A stretch of DNA of 64,000 nucleotides from Bicyclus anynana (GCF_947172395.1 NC_069094.1:8422292-8486291), one strand, 5' to 3'. Shown: positions 1 through 12,180, numbered from the stretch's first letter. Notes: generated from the letters alone by a model not told the origin. Program-made: numbers and translations.

Positions 1-57
1 AACGATGTAGTGACTGATTACTTGAATGGTACACCGAGTTACATAATAACCCTGCAG

Positions 58-96
58 GCGAGACTAGTCAAGGGCTATTTCGTAGAATAAAAAAAG
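58..96 (+). repeat. SINE-1 3' tail fragment
   Basis: The last ~38 bases match the end of SINE-1 (an agtcaagggct motif followed by gaataaaaaaa). Nothing of the SINE body is recognisable upstream. The rest of 1-479 is AT-rich sequence in which I see no gene or repeat. Confidence 0.4.
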
Positions 97-479
97 GTAG
101 GTACGTCGTATAAAAACGAATTCAGTGGATCCCTAAAAATAATACTTATTAAAAGATTGTTAATTAAGGAATCATTAAAGTGCCAAGTCCCCTAATGGTT
201 TACGCCAGATTCCCGTTTCCGAATTTCATGCACAATTACAAGTATTCCAAGCGCTATCTAAAATTGAAATCTGTAACATTGCCCAATACGTTCAGTCGGA
301 TTAGAGACGCACTCATGCTTTAAGATATTTTACGACTCTACTGAAGATTATCCGTAGCTTTACCATGAATTGTGAACTAGCATTAATTTTGAAAATTATT
401 GAAACTAAACACTGTAAATCTTGTATTAATAAATATTATAATAATGAGAAGTCAAGTCCAAAGTCCAAAAATTTAGAAA

Positions 480-530
480 ATCTTAGATTCACCATGCTGC
501 TACAATGCGGGTTGGCGGGCTAAGGATTAT
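480..530 (+). repeat. SINE-6 fragment
   Basis: A short block with the caatgcgggttggcgggct motif is shared with copies near 15120-15180 and 26630-26660. Only the middle of the element is preserved. Confidence 0.45.
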
Positions 531-1961
531 TTTTGTTTTTCAAAATTCTTCTATCTTTATTTAACAGTAATATAAATATACACATGCATGTTTTATATAA
601 ATAACATACAGACAACATAAACAGCTAAACTATGGGCTAAAGGGTGATAATGATTTTTTTTAAACAATCAATACCTTAGATGTTATTGATAATGACTTAC
701 AAACTTACTCGCGAAGATCGGAGATCGGAGGTGCAAAACACAATCTGTTTTTGAAAATAAATTTCCAATAGCTCGAGATAGGCGAATAACCCATGTCTCT
801 GTTATTTAAAAAAACAAAAGTTAGATCAACGAGGCAATTAGAAATTCTAATACAAAGGGGTTGTTACATTTCTGACTAGGTTTTGTACAGTAGGTATATC
901 AAAAAATTTAAAAAAATTACAGAAATACGATTAAATTATATTTATCAATGATTTCAAAGGAAATAACTTGTAAAAAAACATAATCGCATAACCTTGGAAT
1001 AAATACTTTATACCACAGACCATTTGTAAAACGACAATTTTCGATACTATTTTATAGTAATCTGTGCTTTTAATGTTCATCTGAATGTTTTCGTTCAAAA
1101 ATTCTTGCATAATGTATACTAGGTAAATGATTTGTTTAATTAAATACATTTCAGCAGAAAATGTTTCAGTTTAATAAATTTAATTGGATTTGCTAGTAGT
1201 TATTACTGAAATGTCAAAGAACAAAATATATATTGTCTTTCGGAACGCATCTTTCTAAACGTCAAGTGTCATGTTTTGCCACTGTCACTTGTCAATGTCA
1301 ATGTGATGGAACATTACGTGGCATATATAAGTCATTATATTGCCGTCGTCGTCTTACAAAAATAATTGTGTACAATTAAAATAAAACTATTTAATAAAAA
1401 TTAAACTATAGAACACAATTATTTTGTAACTCTAACTTTAATGAACTACTGTAAATATTCCTAGCCAAGGTGCCATACAAACTTGAAACAACCTCTTTAA
1501 TATTGATATGAACATTTCTAATATCCCTCTAAACAAGGTTCCAGGGAGAGATACGATGACAGTGTACATATTGAGACTCGGCTATTACAATACGACTGTC
1601 TACTTGGATCTCTCGGGATTTTAGTCTCCAAACTATTAAATTGTAGACTCTTCAATGAATTAAAGTTAGACTAAATTTTGATTTGATTATCTCCTGGACT
1701 GTGGAAGGATGAGAATAATTCATTGATATCATTTAAGTGAATAGTTCATTATTTTAGTTGTAGTAGAACTCTGTGTCCTTGAATTTAGGGTTTTCTTATA
1801 ATATCCATCATGCTTACTCACATATCTGCCAAGAAGCTTTGTTGTGTTCCTGATCTATGATGCATAGGGCAGCACATTGTACGTATTCGTGATTTGCGAG
1901 GTATTTTCCATTTGATATAAGCCGCTCTACCCATGTTACATCAACGATATTTGTAATAGGT
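531..1961. other. No recognised feature
   Basis: AT-rich sequence with only short open frames and no protein-like frame. I could not match it to any other repeat copy in the window. Confidence 0.5.
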
Positions 1962-2114
1962 ATAGATATGGCAACACCCGGTGGACGACATCAAGCGAGT
2001 CACAACGATTCGCTGTATGCATGTGGCTCAGTATCGTGATGTTTGGAAGTCCCTACAAAAGTCCTGGAGTGGACGTCCATTGGCTGATTTGATGATGATG
2101 ATGATAGATATGGC
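1962..2114 (+). mobile_element. RTE LINE 3' end with 11-bp TSD
   Basis: The insert at 1973-2103 encodes degraded remains of the RTE ORF2 C-terminus (a DIKRV...WKSLQK-like string) and ends in a GATGATGAT tail. It is flanked by the perfect direct repeat atagatatggc at 1962-1972 and 2104-2114. This is a 5'-truncated RTE insertion of about 130 bp made by target-primed reverse transcription. Confidence 0.8.
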
Positions 2115-2159
2115 GCTAGCGTGTCGAAACTGAAGCGAACAAAGGCACCTAATTGTTCA

Positions 2160-2163
2160 ATTT

Positions 2164-2201
<38 letters not shown>

Positions 2202-3254
2202 TACTTTATTTGCACACCACAAAGACAAAAACAAGTGAAATAAAAAACAAATTAGAAAGAGATCAGCATACAAAAGGCGGCCTTATCGCTAAGTAGCGAT
2301 TTCTTCCAGGCAACGTTCGGTTTAGGAAAACTTAAGGACATCAGCAGGTGGCGTAAAACAAAAATAACCATAGTATTAGTAATACACATACATACAAATA
2401 ATTTACATCCTAATACATAAACAATATTACACAAATACCTACAATATTGAATAAAATACATATCAAAATATACTAATAAATACCTTATATTGAAAAGAAA
2501 TAATATATACAGATCGTCTTTACTGCACCAGATAATGAGACTTTACGGCATTTTTAAAAATGTCCAGTGTCTTTGACTGCCGTATATTTAAAGGGAGAGC
2601 ATTCCATAACTTAACGGCTTGCACAACGAAAGAATGTTTATAAAATTTCGTCTTATGCACGGGTAAACATAGAGTTAGTAATCGACACTGTCTCAGTTCA
2701 GACTGCACTCCCTGAAACGTAAATTTCTCCTTCAGATACACAGGAGATTTTGGATTAAACAACACACAGTACAAAAGTGAAAGTACATGCAGATCCCGGC
2801 GACGACGAATAGGGAGCCACTTGAGCTTCTGACGGAATTCAGAAATATGGTCATATTTGCGTAGGCTAAATATGAACCGAATAGCAAGATTTTGAAGTCG
2901 CTCAAGTTTATTGAGTTGGTCCTCAGTTATATTTAGATAGCTCGCGTCCGCATAATCTAAAACCGAAAGAAGAAGAGAATGTGCTAACATAACTTTAGTA
3001 GGAATTGGTAAAAATGATCTTAAACGTCTCAGTGAGCCAAAAGTAGCAAACATCTTTTTACTCAACTCTTTGACATGCACGCACCACGACAACTGGTTAT
3101 CAAGATGTACCCCAAGATCTTTAACTGTGTCACAAAAAGGAATAGTGGTACCATTATACAAAACTGGCCGGAGATCTACCCAATCAACTCTTGAGATGAG
3201 GGCAGGACTACCAATAATAATGGCCTTAGATTTTAGGGGATTTACATTGAGCCC
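2160..3254 (-). pseudogene. 5'-truncated CR1/Zenon-like LINE, ORF2 C-terminal part
   Basis: The frame runs on the minus strand from 3254 to a stop at 2520, about 244 codons. It begins inside the RT domain with the conserved LNVNPLKSKAIIIGS block, which follows the catalytic YADD region in CR1-like elements. It continues through the DLGVHLDNQLSW block and the usual C-terminal LERLQN...RR.LHVLSLLY region. There is no start codon and the endonuclease and RT core are missing, so the copy is 5' truncated and dead. The 3' UTR runs to about 2165, where an aataaa-type signal region precedes a TTA-repeat tail (2166-2198 on the plus strand), typical of CR1/Zenon elements. The open frame is long for a dead copy, which suggests a fairly recent insertion. 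The clade assignment is from memory. Confidence 0.8.
2164..2200. repeat. (ATA)n microsatellite tail
   Basis: About eleven ATA/TAA units forming the 3' tail of the minus-strand LINE fragment next to it. Confidence 0.85.
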
Positions 3255-4159
3255 ATATTATATTATGTCGCATAATAAACAACGAAAGTCATTTAAATAC
3301 CTTAATATTGTATTTCATGTCGAGTGGTGTGTGTATTAATTACAAAGCGTTAGCTATTGCAGAAAGAGAATTAATATGTAACGTGGCTAGAGCGGCAGGT
3401 AAGCCATTTGCTTGTTCCGCTTAAATATTACTTTAAAAATATATATATCTAAACGATATAGGTCTAAAATCTCGATACAACATAGTACACATTCCAGTAA
3501 GTTACAAACGTTATCAAGCAATAACTCATCCCGCTCACCCGCAGTTGAAATCCACAGGCAATCTACGTCAATTTTCGGCGGAACCCCAATCTTATCCAAT
3601 TGGGGAAAAGATCTTTATTGCCCAAAGCTGGATAGCAATTCGGTGAGGATCAATCGAGTGGTCCGAAGGAGTGACTGTTATTCACTACTGCATAGAAGCG
3701 AGTATAGACGGTATGTTTTACTTTGATGTCGGAACGATACATTTATTCATTAGTTATTATCATCACTCATTCCTTTTATCGCTTATATCTCCCTTTCATT
3801 TTCATATATTAAGTATCAGTTTTCGTTTACCACATTAATTATTTTTATTGATAGCTCATTATTTGAGTGCAAGCGATGGAATCTTACTTAACGCGTTATT
3901 TGTGTATGGATAAATTAAAATGTTTTAATTAGTTAAAATGCGTAATGTTTTAATTTAATTAAAATGCGTATTTTGGTCTAAAAATGTATGTAACAGACAT
4001 CTTAAAAACACGTTAATTTAAGCAAAAGAGTCGTCTATACCCGTCTAGGGATACACGGATGGATCGTGCCATCGTACAAAGGGATAACAATAAAAAAAAG
4101 GGATAAAAACATTTATATTAGCCAAAGGCAAATCGCTGACAAAAACATTCATGTCATCC
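3255..4159. other. No recognised feature
   Basis: AT-rich sequence. The open frames here (3387-3599 minus and 3412-3726 plus) overlap on opposite strands and look random; no domain is visible. Confidence 0.45.
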
Positions 4160-4245
4160 GGGGCTTACTGGTGGATAAGTAGTAGATAAATGACATTTTG
4201 TCAATTGATTTGATTTTTAATTTAATAGGTTGATATTATAGATTT
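4160..4245 (+). repeat. Dispersed repeat shared with 40265-40350
   Basis: The block gcttactggtgga ... aaatgacattttgtcaatt ... aataggttg recurs at 40270-40345, directly behind a LINE ORF2 C-terminus. It is therefore probably part of that LINE's 3' UTR. No coding remains are seen here. Confidence 0.5.
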
Positions 4246-4733
4246 TAAAAAGTAGCCAGCTGACAGCCGATAAAGTACTCCTAGTCACCGCTAAAATGTA
4301 GAGCCATAAATTTCCCATCTACGGGCTGTTAAAAACTCCCTGGAACAAAGAAAAGTATAATATTATTCATAGTTTGACCAAAGGCTTCCTAGCTGAATCC
4401 AGAAAGTCCTGATCGGAAACTACATAGGCTACCCGCTGGATCAAAAAATCAAAAAGGTCGGAAATATTGTAGAAATCTTCTTTGAGCTATTAAAAACTAT
4501 TCGTGTATGCACTTGCACTGTCATTTAAACTGAGTGAAACACGCAAAATTGTTTAGATTAACCGTCTCATTATACGTACCAAAATCCTGGCATTTTACCA
4601 ACACAATGTTGTGGTGCATCCTACTTTAACAATATTAGGATTCTATTTTGATTTTGCCTATAAAATATCCATTGCTTGGGAAACTATTGAACTATATATG
4701 TTTCTCACTGGTCATTTCTACGTCTCGAGATGT

Positions 4734-5022
4734 GATAGCCCAGTGGAAATGACCGCTGCCTTCGATTCGGAAGGCGTTGGTTCGAATCCGGTCCAGAGCA
4801 CCTCCAACTTTTCAGTTATGTGCATTATAAGAAATTAAATATCACGTGTCTCAAACGGCGAAGTAAAAACATCGTGAGAAAACCTGCATACCTGGGAATT
4901 TTCTTAATGCTCTAGGTGTGTGAATTCTGCTAACTGTAGAGTAACTAGCAGACTAAGGGCTAAACCCTCTACTTCTGAGAGGCAACTACTGCCGAATATG
5001 GGTTATGAATGACAATGATGAC
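4734..5022 (+). repeat. SINE-2, near full length
   Basis: A tRNA-like head carries an A-box-like gatagcccagtgg and a B-box-like ggttcgaatcc. The body has the motifs ttcagttatgtgc, atatcacgtgtctcaaac and aacatcgtgag, and the end is gccgaatatgggtt. Other copies are near 9340, 11622, 26108, 30843, 47748, 56165 and 57475. The tRNA-like part is a Pol III promoter remnant, not a functional tRNA gene. Confidence 0.8.
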
Positions 5023-5843
5023 ATATGTTTTTGAATTTAATTTTAAGCTAAATAATGAGTATCTAGAAACATTTAATTATTATTTGACAATGGCATTAAT
5101 TAACGTGTTTTTTGTTATTTTAATTTGGCATATTAGAAGGTGGTGAAAAATGTTTCTAAATTGTTCATTATTCCAATGTTACTACTTACTGTGTTGAACT
5201 ATCTTAGACTGCATCATCAATTACCTATCACTAGATAAGCAGTCAAGTGTTAACTTGTAATAACAAAATATACTTTTCAGGTAAATGTAACGTAAGCATC
5301 TAGAAAAAAAAACACATCGACGAGTCCGTTTACGTGGATGCTATCATGACAAAAATTGAATTATCCACCAGGGCCGTTAGTCGCTACACCCCACGGAGGA
5401 CGAAGTTACGGGCACTAAAGCTAATTAGTTAGCTCCAAAACTAAGCGATAATTTAGATTGCATCGTTACGCTGTTGCGTTGGTTAATGAAAAGGTTTATC
5501 ACGCTTGACATTTTAAATTTTGAAACGGAGAGATGAATTGGCTATTTAATTCGCTTATTTTCTGTACAAACCAACTCATATCCGCAAACCGGGTAATGCT
5601 TTAAAGGAGTAAAAGTTTTGAGAGCATTCCTTGTTTTTATCTAAACTGATAGTGTAAAGAGGTAAGATTTGATTTTGTTTGTTTGTTACGATTTCAGTTA
5701 AAAACTGTCAATTTTTTCCGGAAATATTCTGAGTTTGTCTGATGTTTGATAATCATTCACCTTCATGTTATCTCTTGAATATTTTCACCACAGCCTAAAG
5801 CATAATACATACTTTTAGCAGACTCAAAAGTGGATTAAAAAAT
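5023..5843. other. No recognised feature
   Basis: AT-rich; no open frame of note and no match to the other repeats recognised in this window. Confidence 0.45.
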
Positions 5844-6062
5844 TTGAAAACCAATGTCGAACAATATTTGTCAGGACAACTTTATTAACGAATCAAACTG
5901 TAACTAAAACAAACTAACACCCTTTTCCACTCAAGTCACTCTCCCCGTCTATCCAAAAAACACCCATGAAGGTGTCCAACAAAAGGTGTGGACGGATCGA
6001 TCGCCACGACAAAAATGAGCTAGACCGTACGGCGAGCGCATTATAGCGCCAGTCGTTCCTGC
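5844..6062 (+). repeat. Repeat H copy
   Basis: Shares the blocks ccaatgtcgaaca, ttgtcaggacaact, caaactgtaactaaaa, ctcaagtcactctccccg and ctatccaaa with 28640-28955. Part of it also recurs at 46310-46450. The class is unknown; no termini are clear. Confidence 0.6.
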
Positions 6063-6730
6063 CTGATTGTTACCCCTCTCTAACTTCCTACTCTTTACGA
6101 AAACAAGTCGCGCCACCTAGCGTCGGCACAAGTGAACACGAGATCATGCGACGTCATATCCGTCTCAGACTACTATTTCTTACAATACCTATATTTGAAA
6201 GGGAATATTGGGATTAAATATCTATAAATCTTGTTGGTTTGAGATTTCTATATCTTCGTTATCAAAGTCTTAGTCGCTAGAGTTTGTTTTAAAGTTATGG
6301 TTCATAAATAGGTACACAGAATTTATAAAATGCTAAAAGTAACGCTTATAAACTCATACGGTTTAAATTAAAATCCTTTCCTTTCGTGGTCTATATACTC
6401 GTATAAATAAGATTAACACCGAGTAATATCATAAGCGCTCTTCACGGTATAAGTTTATCTCGTAAAGAAAATACTACATGCGGGTACTTATTAATTACCG
6501 CCTTTGAAAGCTCTTTGTGCAGATAAAAGGCACATTATGATGTTATTTTCGGTGTGAGTAACTATGTTATGAGGTGTTTTCATTAATCGTGAACAAAGGT
6601 TTTAAAGTAGAACGAAATGTTGATTATTTTAAAATTTAATTACCTACAAGTACATTCCTTATTACGTACATTAAATACGTGATACAAAAACTTTGCAGTT
6701 CATTTTACTTTATTGATAACATAATTTTCA
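6063..6730. other. No recognised feature
   Basis: Nothing recognised. The stretch 6064-6180 is richer in GC (cgccacctagcgtcgg) but has no convincing coding frame. Confidence 0.4.
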
Positions 6731-7017
6731 ACATTATTAACCTATATTCGGCTCACTGCTGAGCTGGAGTCTTCTCTTTCTAATGAAAGGGGTTTTAGAC
6801 GGAGAACCCGTGAACCGTACTTATGGAGTTTGGAGTGGTGGTTTTGGGAGGTAGCAGGTTTTAAGGATCCAGACCACTAGTACCCGCCGGTGACGAACGA
6901 ATTCAATGCGTATCATAAAATTAACATCTAACTTAATTAACCCCCTCATTCTGAGAGAATCGAGCTCAGCAGTGAGCCGAATAGAGGTTGATGATGATGA
7001 TGATGATGATGATTATT
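6731..7017. repeat. Inverted pair of SINE-2 3' ends
   Basis: The left block (about 6731-6796) is the SINE-2 3' end on the minus strand (attcggctcactgctgagct). The right block (about 6942-7017) is the same end on the plus strand, finishing in a GAT-repeat tail. About 145 bp of unrelated sequence lies between, so the unit can fold into a stem. No tRNA-like head is present in either half. Confidence 0.7.
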
Positions 7018-7384
7018 AGGGTATATCAGGGTATATTCATTAGGGTACCAAAGCCTCATTGAAAGTGATTGATTTACCTTGCAATTTATAGTTCCAGAGA
7101 CATAATCCTCAACCACATATATGTTCATACACTGTAGCAAAAGTCCGAGGTCACTAACTCTTGGAACTTGACTAGTTAGGCAGATTAGATATACCTACAT
7201 TACTAGTCGATGCTGATCACTGAGTCACCCGAAGCCAGTATTGAACAAAGTTTAACTTTGATATTATATATCCCATGCTATGGCTCAGCTCAACTTTGGA
7301 ATTTATAATTTGGATGAGATTAGGCAAGGTATGAATACCTCCTAGGAACAGGTGTGAATAATGAGGTATTGGAGGTTCCTAGCG

Positions 7385-7520
7385 AGATCAGGTCTATGAA
7401 AAATCTGACTTTTATTTTTCCAAAAAATACTTAACCCGGAATTATGAAATTCGTGTTATTGCCATCGTCCCATGTCTTGGAGAGTACTTTAAGGCACCGG
7501 TCTCGATTATTAATACATAT
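7385..7520 (+). repeat. Degraded SINE-5-like fragment
   Basis: Shares cttggagagtactttaaggc-like and ccggtctcgattatta-like blocks with the SINE-5 copies near 39655 and 51890. Diverged, so the call is weak. Confidence 0.35.
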
Positions 7521-7545
7521 TAAAATCTGATTTTGATGGTAACAT

Positions 7546-7758
7546 TTTGGCTGTTAGGAGGCTTCGGCCGAGGCTAGTTACCACCCTACCGACAAATTCG
7601 TACCGCCAAGCGATTTAGCGTCCCGGTTCGATGACGTGTAGAAACCGAAAGGGGTGTGGATTTTCATCCTACTCCTAACAAGTTAGCCCGCTTCCATCTT
7701 AGATTGCATCACCATCAGGTGAGATTGTAATCAAGGGCTAACTTGTAAAGAATAAAAA
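7546..7758 (+). repeat. SINE-1, 5' truncated
   Basis: Body only: gaggcttcggccg, ctagttaccacccta, gtaccgccaagcgattta, ggggtgtggattttca, taacaagttagcccgc, and the tail aaagaataaaaaaaag. The tRNA-like head is missing. Confidence 0.8.
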
Positions 7759-8192
7759 AAAGCATAGCCTTTCCACCTTTCCACATTGGAACAGCGTGGT
7801 GGGTCTAAGTTACAAATCTCCTAAAATAACTTGGCTAGTTAAAAATATACGCTGATGAGATAAAGGCAGTGATCAACTAAATCGCTTCATAAGCTTTTAT
7901 TGTAAGCAATAAACTTATTCCCTCATTTTCCCTCCTAACTTCGCTGGTGATACAAACAAAAGTTTAGTTATAATAATGATTGATAGCTTGTTATTAGTTT
8001 GGGATTGTATTGACAGACGGTTGTAACAACGTAGGTTAAGAAAATATTGTAATGGTTTTGATATTTGCTGAGGTATACCTGCGACATACAAATAAATGTG
8101 TAAGTTTGTAGAAAACATAACACAACAACAGTTTGTAAACCAAAACATGAATATAAATTAAATGTAAGTTAAGTATGTCATTTATGTATGTA

Positions 8193-8380
8193 CTAGCTGA
8201 CGCCGCGCGGTTTCACCCGCGTGGTTCTCGTTCCCGTAGGAATACGGGGATAATATATAGCCTTCCTCGATAAATGGGCTATCTAACACTGAAAGAATTT
8301 TTGAAATCGGACCTATAGATCCTGAGATTAGCGCGTTCAATCAAACAAACAAACTCTTCAGCTTGATATATTAGTATAGA
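8193..8380 (-). mobile_element. HelA non-autonomous Helitron-like copy
   Basis: On the minus strand the element begins near ctatactaatatat and ends gcgtcagctag followed by T. It shares internal blocks (gatagcccatttat, atttcaaaaattctt) with copies at 27992, 29400, 47158 and 62081. It has no terminal inverted repeats and a GC-rich stem near the 3' CTAG, as expected of Helitrons. Confidence 0.6.
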
Positions 8381-8489
8381 GTAGATATAGGTAAGCATGT
8401 TATGTTATCAAGAATCTGAATAGGTGTAAAATTTTCTTATTCGCTTAAATTTTGTGAGTAAAATAATACATAAATCCTAGTGATAATTA

Positions 8490-8705
8490 TAAAGGTGAAA
8501 GTTTGTGTGTAAGTGTGAAAGTGTGTAAGTATGTTTGTTCCTCTTTTACGCTACGGTTACTGAAGCGATTTGGCTGAAATTTGGAATAAAAATAGATTTT
8601 ACTCTGGAGTAACACATCTTATACTTTTCATCCGGGAAAAATTTACGGTTCCTGCGGGATTTGTGAAAAACTAAATTTCACATGGACGAAGTCGCGGGCG
8701 TCTGA
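8490..8705 (+). mobile_element. HelB non-autonomous Helitron-like copy
   Basis: Contains the HelB blocks aaagtttgtgtgtaagtgtg, gaagcgatttggctgaaat, atagattttactctgga and ggacgaagtcgcgggcgtc. The 3' CTAG is mutated (ctgatt). Confidence 0.6.
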
Positions 8706-9127
8706 TTGTAAATAAATATATTCTCTCGTATTATTTTATTTTAAGTGACTTTATTGAACGATTATTTTATCATAATGGCCTCCTTGTCTAGTCTCAAATG
8801 TTAAATGTTAATTAACTGACAGGCCACATATTTCTTGGTATTAAAAAATTACTGACAAACATTTGTTTATTATTTATTTATTCACGATAAAATACTACCA
8901 TGTACCTACCTATTAATGATATTATAATGAATATTATTAATAAAGAATTACTCTATAATTAACACAGTTAACAAGTTATTGAGTACGTTATTTTGAAATA
9001 TTTAAATTAAATCTTGCGTGTTAATGTACTCACATTTGCATACAGGAACAATTAACGAATGAATTACTTTTATTACGGTTGACAGGGCTTCTGCAGTTCG
9101 GAAGTTCTTAATTTATATTATTTTTCA

Positions 9128-9300
9128 ATTAGCCGACGCCCCGCAGTTTCACTCGCGTAGTTCCCGTTCCCGTGAGAATACGACGATAAAGTATAGCTTA
9201 GAGCACTCACAAATAACATGGGATTCTAGTGGTAAAACAATTTTCTAAAATCGGTTCAGTAGATCCAGAGATTGACCACAATATAACCGTTGGTTTAACT
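9128..9300 (-). mobile_element. HelA-related Helitron-like fragment
   Basis: Matches copies at 42538 and 52680 (gtttcactcgcgtagttcc, cactcacaaataac, ggttcagtagatccagag). It is a sister of HelA with a different interior. Confidence 0.5.
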
Positions 9301-9339
9301 GACATAATATTACACGTGAATACTCGTACGTATTTGATT

Positions 9340-9655
9340 CTAATCATTCATCATCTTAGCAACCCATTTTCGGGTCACTGTTTGAGCACGAGTCTCTTCT
9401 CAGAACAAGGTTAGGCCAATAGTCCACCACGCTGGCCCAATGCGGATTGGCAGACTTCCCACATGTAGATAATTAAGAAAATTCTCAGGTATGCAGGTTT
9501 CCTCACGATGTTTTTGCTTCACCGTTTGAGACACGTGATATTTATTTCTTAAAATGCACATAACTGAAAAGTTGAAGGCGCACGCGCCGGACCGGATTCG
9601 AACCCACGACTCTCTAGTACTATACAATAACCCAGTGAGAGACTACTACCTACCA
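9340..9655 (-). repeat. SINE-2, near full length
   Basis: Minus-strand copy. The 3' end (cccattttcgggtcactg) is at the left and the B box (ggattcgaacccac on the plus strand) is near 9592-9605. Internal blocks acacgtgatattt and aggtttcctcacgatg are present. Confidence 0.8.
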
Positions 9656-10030
9656 AACAAAAATATTTCATTAAGTTTCATTACATTATTATAATCGATC
9701 GACCCATAAATATCACTAACACCATGACATGAGGTTTTATAAAATAATTGAATAAATGTAATAATTATTCGAAGTTCTCTTATTTTATAATGGAGATTAA
9801 AGTTACTCGAACTATTACCACATTTATAACCACTTTGTGTAAAATTTAAATTGCAAAGTTCGCTTCAAATAATTACAGAGCAGTAATGGGTCAAGTGATA
9901 ATTTGATTACAGAGAGTCGGCTAACATTTTAAGGATTGATTTAGTAATAGACCCAATTTAGTTTAATAGCTCCAAAATACCGGCTTTATCACGCAACCAA
10001 AGTCTATGTTTGGATTTTTATTTGTATTAG

Positions 10031-10282
10031 ACTAGGGGACGACCGCGACTTCGTCCGCGTGGAATTTAGTTTTTCTCAAATCCCTCGGGAACCATGAATT
10101 TTTCCGGGATAAAAAGTAGCCTGTGTTGATCCATGCTATATCTCAATACCAAATTTCAGCTTATTCTAGTGAATTATTATTGTTGCCAATAGACTTGATA
10201 TAGTGCTAGTCGATCGGACAATGCGCCTTTGCAATTGAGAAAAACTAATTCCACGCTGACGAAGTCGCGGGAGTCCGCTAGT
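10031..10282. mobile_element. HelB foldback (two ends in opposite orientation)
   Basis: The left arm (10031-10079) is the reverse complement of the right arm (10235-10282). Both are the HelB 3' end (gacgaagtcgcggg, gtccgctag). The interior (10085-10195) carries HelB sequence in minus orientation only. The structure is a 252-bp palindrome-like unit with arms of about 48 bp. Confidence 0.7.
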
Positions 10283-10521
10283 TGTCCATATTACTGTTCC
10301 ACATGACGATAATCTGGTTAAAGCTGAAAAGGAAAACTCTACTCACGAGGTCACCACGTCGATATCGTCCGATAGTAGTTTCAGTCAACGGTTTTATAGC
10401 GAAAAGCTTCGACCAACACCTGAAGCTTTCGCTTAACAGCTGGATCAAGGGTCGGATACAGAAAGCAGTGTTTCTTGAGACGGCGCGTATTGTGAGGAGG
10501 TTCCTCACTCTGGAGCACTGA
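10282..10521 (+). pseudogene. Probable LINE ORF2 C-terminal extension, fragment
   Basis: The plus frame ends in a stop at 10519-10521. Its last ~50 residues carry RYRPIVVSVNGFIAKS, then IQKAVFLETARIVRRFL. I recognise this as the short domain that follows reverse transcriptase in some insect non-LTR elements, with the general pattern ''I.P.V....G...KS......QK...L.TARI.R..L''. No RT core lies upstream; the HelB foldback abuts it. An opposite-strand frame of similar size is judged a shadow. The family is recalled from memory and not checked. Confidence 0.5.
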
Positions 10522-11621
10522 CCACTGGTCGCTTAGGCATTCAAATGGACCACAGCGGAAGGGTTGAATGATGATGTGCTCTCCGAGAAACCCATCTCCA
10601 TTTTGCTTACTACCCTTGAGTCTTTCTTGGAAGAAAAACAAACTCAATAATAATATTTTGTGTAGTTAAAAGCAAATTATCATCAATCAATTTTAGTCAA
10701 AGTAAATATTATTTCTTACCTTTCGAGTTCTTATTAGATTGTCGTAAAGTTAGCTTTTGTTCCACCGGCAAAAGGCTTTCATTTATTGTTGTTATTCTGT
10801 TACCGAAGGGATATTCAGTGGCGCGGCAAACTTAACTTTGCTTGTTATGTCTACCATCGTCTATTTTATTATTGTATTAGTAGCTGTTTCTCTTTCGTTG
10901 CTCTTCCTCCTAGCATCTTATGAGAAAATGTAATAATCTAATGAATACTGTACAACTTCTTAACTTAGTAACACCAAAGTTTGACTTTTGTGAATAAAAC
11001 AATAATCTGCATCCAGTAAATATTTTTTTATAACGCAATTTCTTTGTTTCAAGTTACAATTATGTTTGTCTAAAATATTTGTTGAATAGTATTTTTGACA
11101 TACTGAGCGTTTGGGCCACCTTATAGTAAGTGGGAAATGCGCTGCCTACCTTGTGGAATAATTAGAACCTATGTTAGATGAGCATTGTTCCATTTAGTAC
11201 ATTTGGTATGTATTCAAATTGATCAGCAGGTAATCAACAGTAAAGCAGCAGGAAAATATGATGATATTTTTTTTGCTTTTTAGTTTAGTCGGTACGTTTT
11301 ACGTTTTTGAAGGCGGTCCTAATTTTTTTATTAATTTTATTTTATATGTAATTAAGACCGACATGATCAGAGGAAATTGGTCTTTATTAACAACCTATCA
11401 AAATAAACATCAAATCAAAGTAAGAAATTTATATCCACGAAGGGTTGTCAGTAAGCACCGAATGACATTTGTTACATAGAATCTCAATATCGTATATGTC
11501 AACTAACATTCGTCAAAGTTAGTGAATAAGCCTGCATACTGGAATACAGCAATTCCGTTTGATGGCGGTAATAAGCATAGCTGTTTTTCTTAAAATACTA
11601 AAAATGATTAATTGGGATTCA
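10522..11621. other. No recognised feature
   Basis: The first ~120 bp may be 3' UTR of the LINE fragment just before it. The rest is AT-rich with no domain or shared repeat. Confidence 0.4.
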
Positions 11622-11945
11622 ACATCATTAACAACCCATATTCGGCTCACTGTTGAACACGAGTCTATCTCAGAATGAGTGGGGTTAGGCTAATAGTCCA
11701 CTGTCCCAATGCGAATTGGCAAATCTCAGACACGTAGAGAGTTGAGAAAATTCTCAGGCAGGTATTCAGGTTTCCTCACGATATGTTTCCTTCACTGCTT
11801 ACACGACACGATTATATATTTTTTTTAAATACACATACTCGTAACTGGAAATTTGGAGGTGCATGCCCCGGACAGGATTAGAACCTACGCCTTCCGAATC
11901 AAAGTCAGAAGTCGTATCCACATGCTTAGTTGCCTAGAAAATTGT
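11622..11945 (-). repeat. SINE-2, near full length
   Basis: Minus-strand copy with the 3' end attcggctcactgttgaac at the left, mid blocks cctcacgatatg and tgcatgccccgg, and the tRNA-like head near 11870-11935. Confidence 0.75.
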
Positions 11946-12121
11946 TACTCAGTCGCAGTTGTACACCAAACCATACGTGGCAGGTAAAAAGTACACTGGA
12001 ATTTGATTCCACACAATAGCTGTTTGTTTCAGAAACGTCGATGCAAAACGTTTCGTGATGGTCGACTAGATGTCAACCACATAGGGTCACCCGTATCGCT
12101 CTGTTCGCGGCGTCTCGCTTT

Positions 12122-12180
12122 TCTGTGATGGAAAAGAAACAAAACCATATGCGACTCGCTCATGATTTTGTTTCTTTTGC
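12122..12180. other. Imperfect inverted repeat
   Basis: The motif aaaagaaacaaaa at about 12131-12143 is repeated in inverse complement (ttttgtttctttt) near 12166-12178, with catatg/catgat next to the arms. Function unknown. Confidence 0.45.

Noticed and set aside
2000..2215. 71-residue minus frame with a Tyr run
   Set aside because: It is the reverse reading of the TTA-repeat tail and the RTE end.
10278..10647. Minus-strand frames of 76 and 88 residues
   Set aside because: They are antisense to the plus-strand LINE C-terminal extension, which has the recognisable protein pattern.
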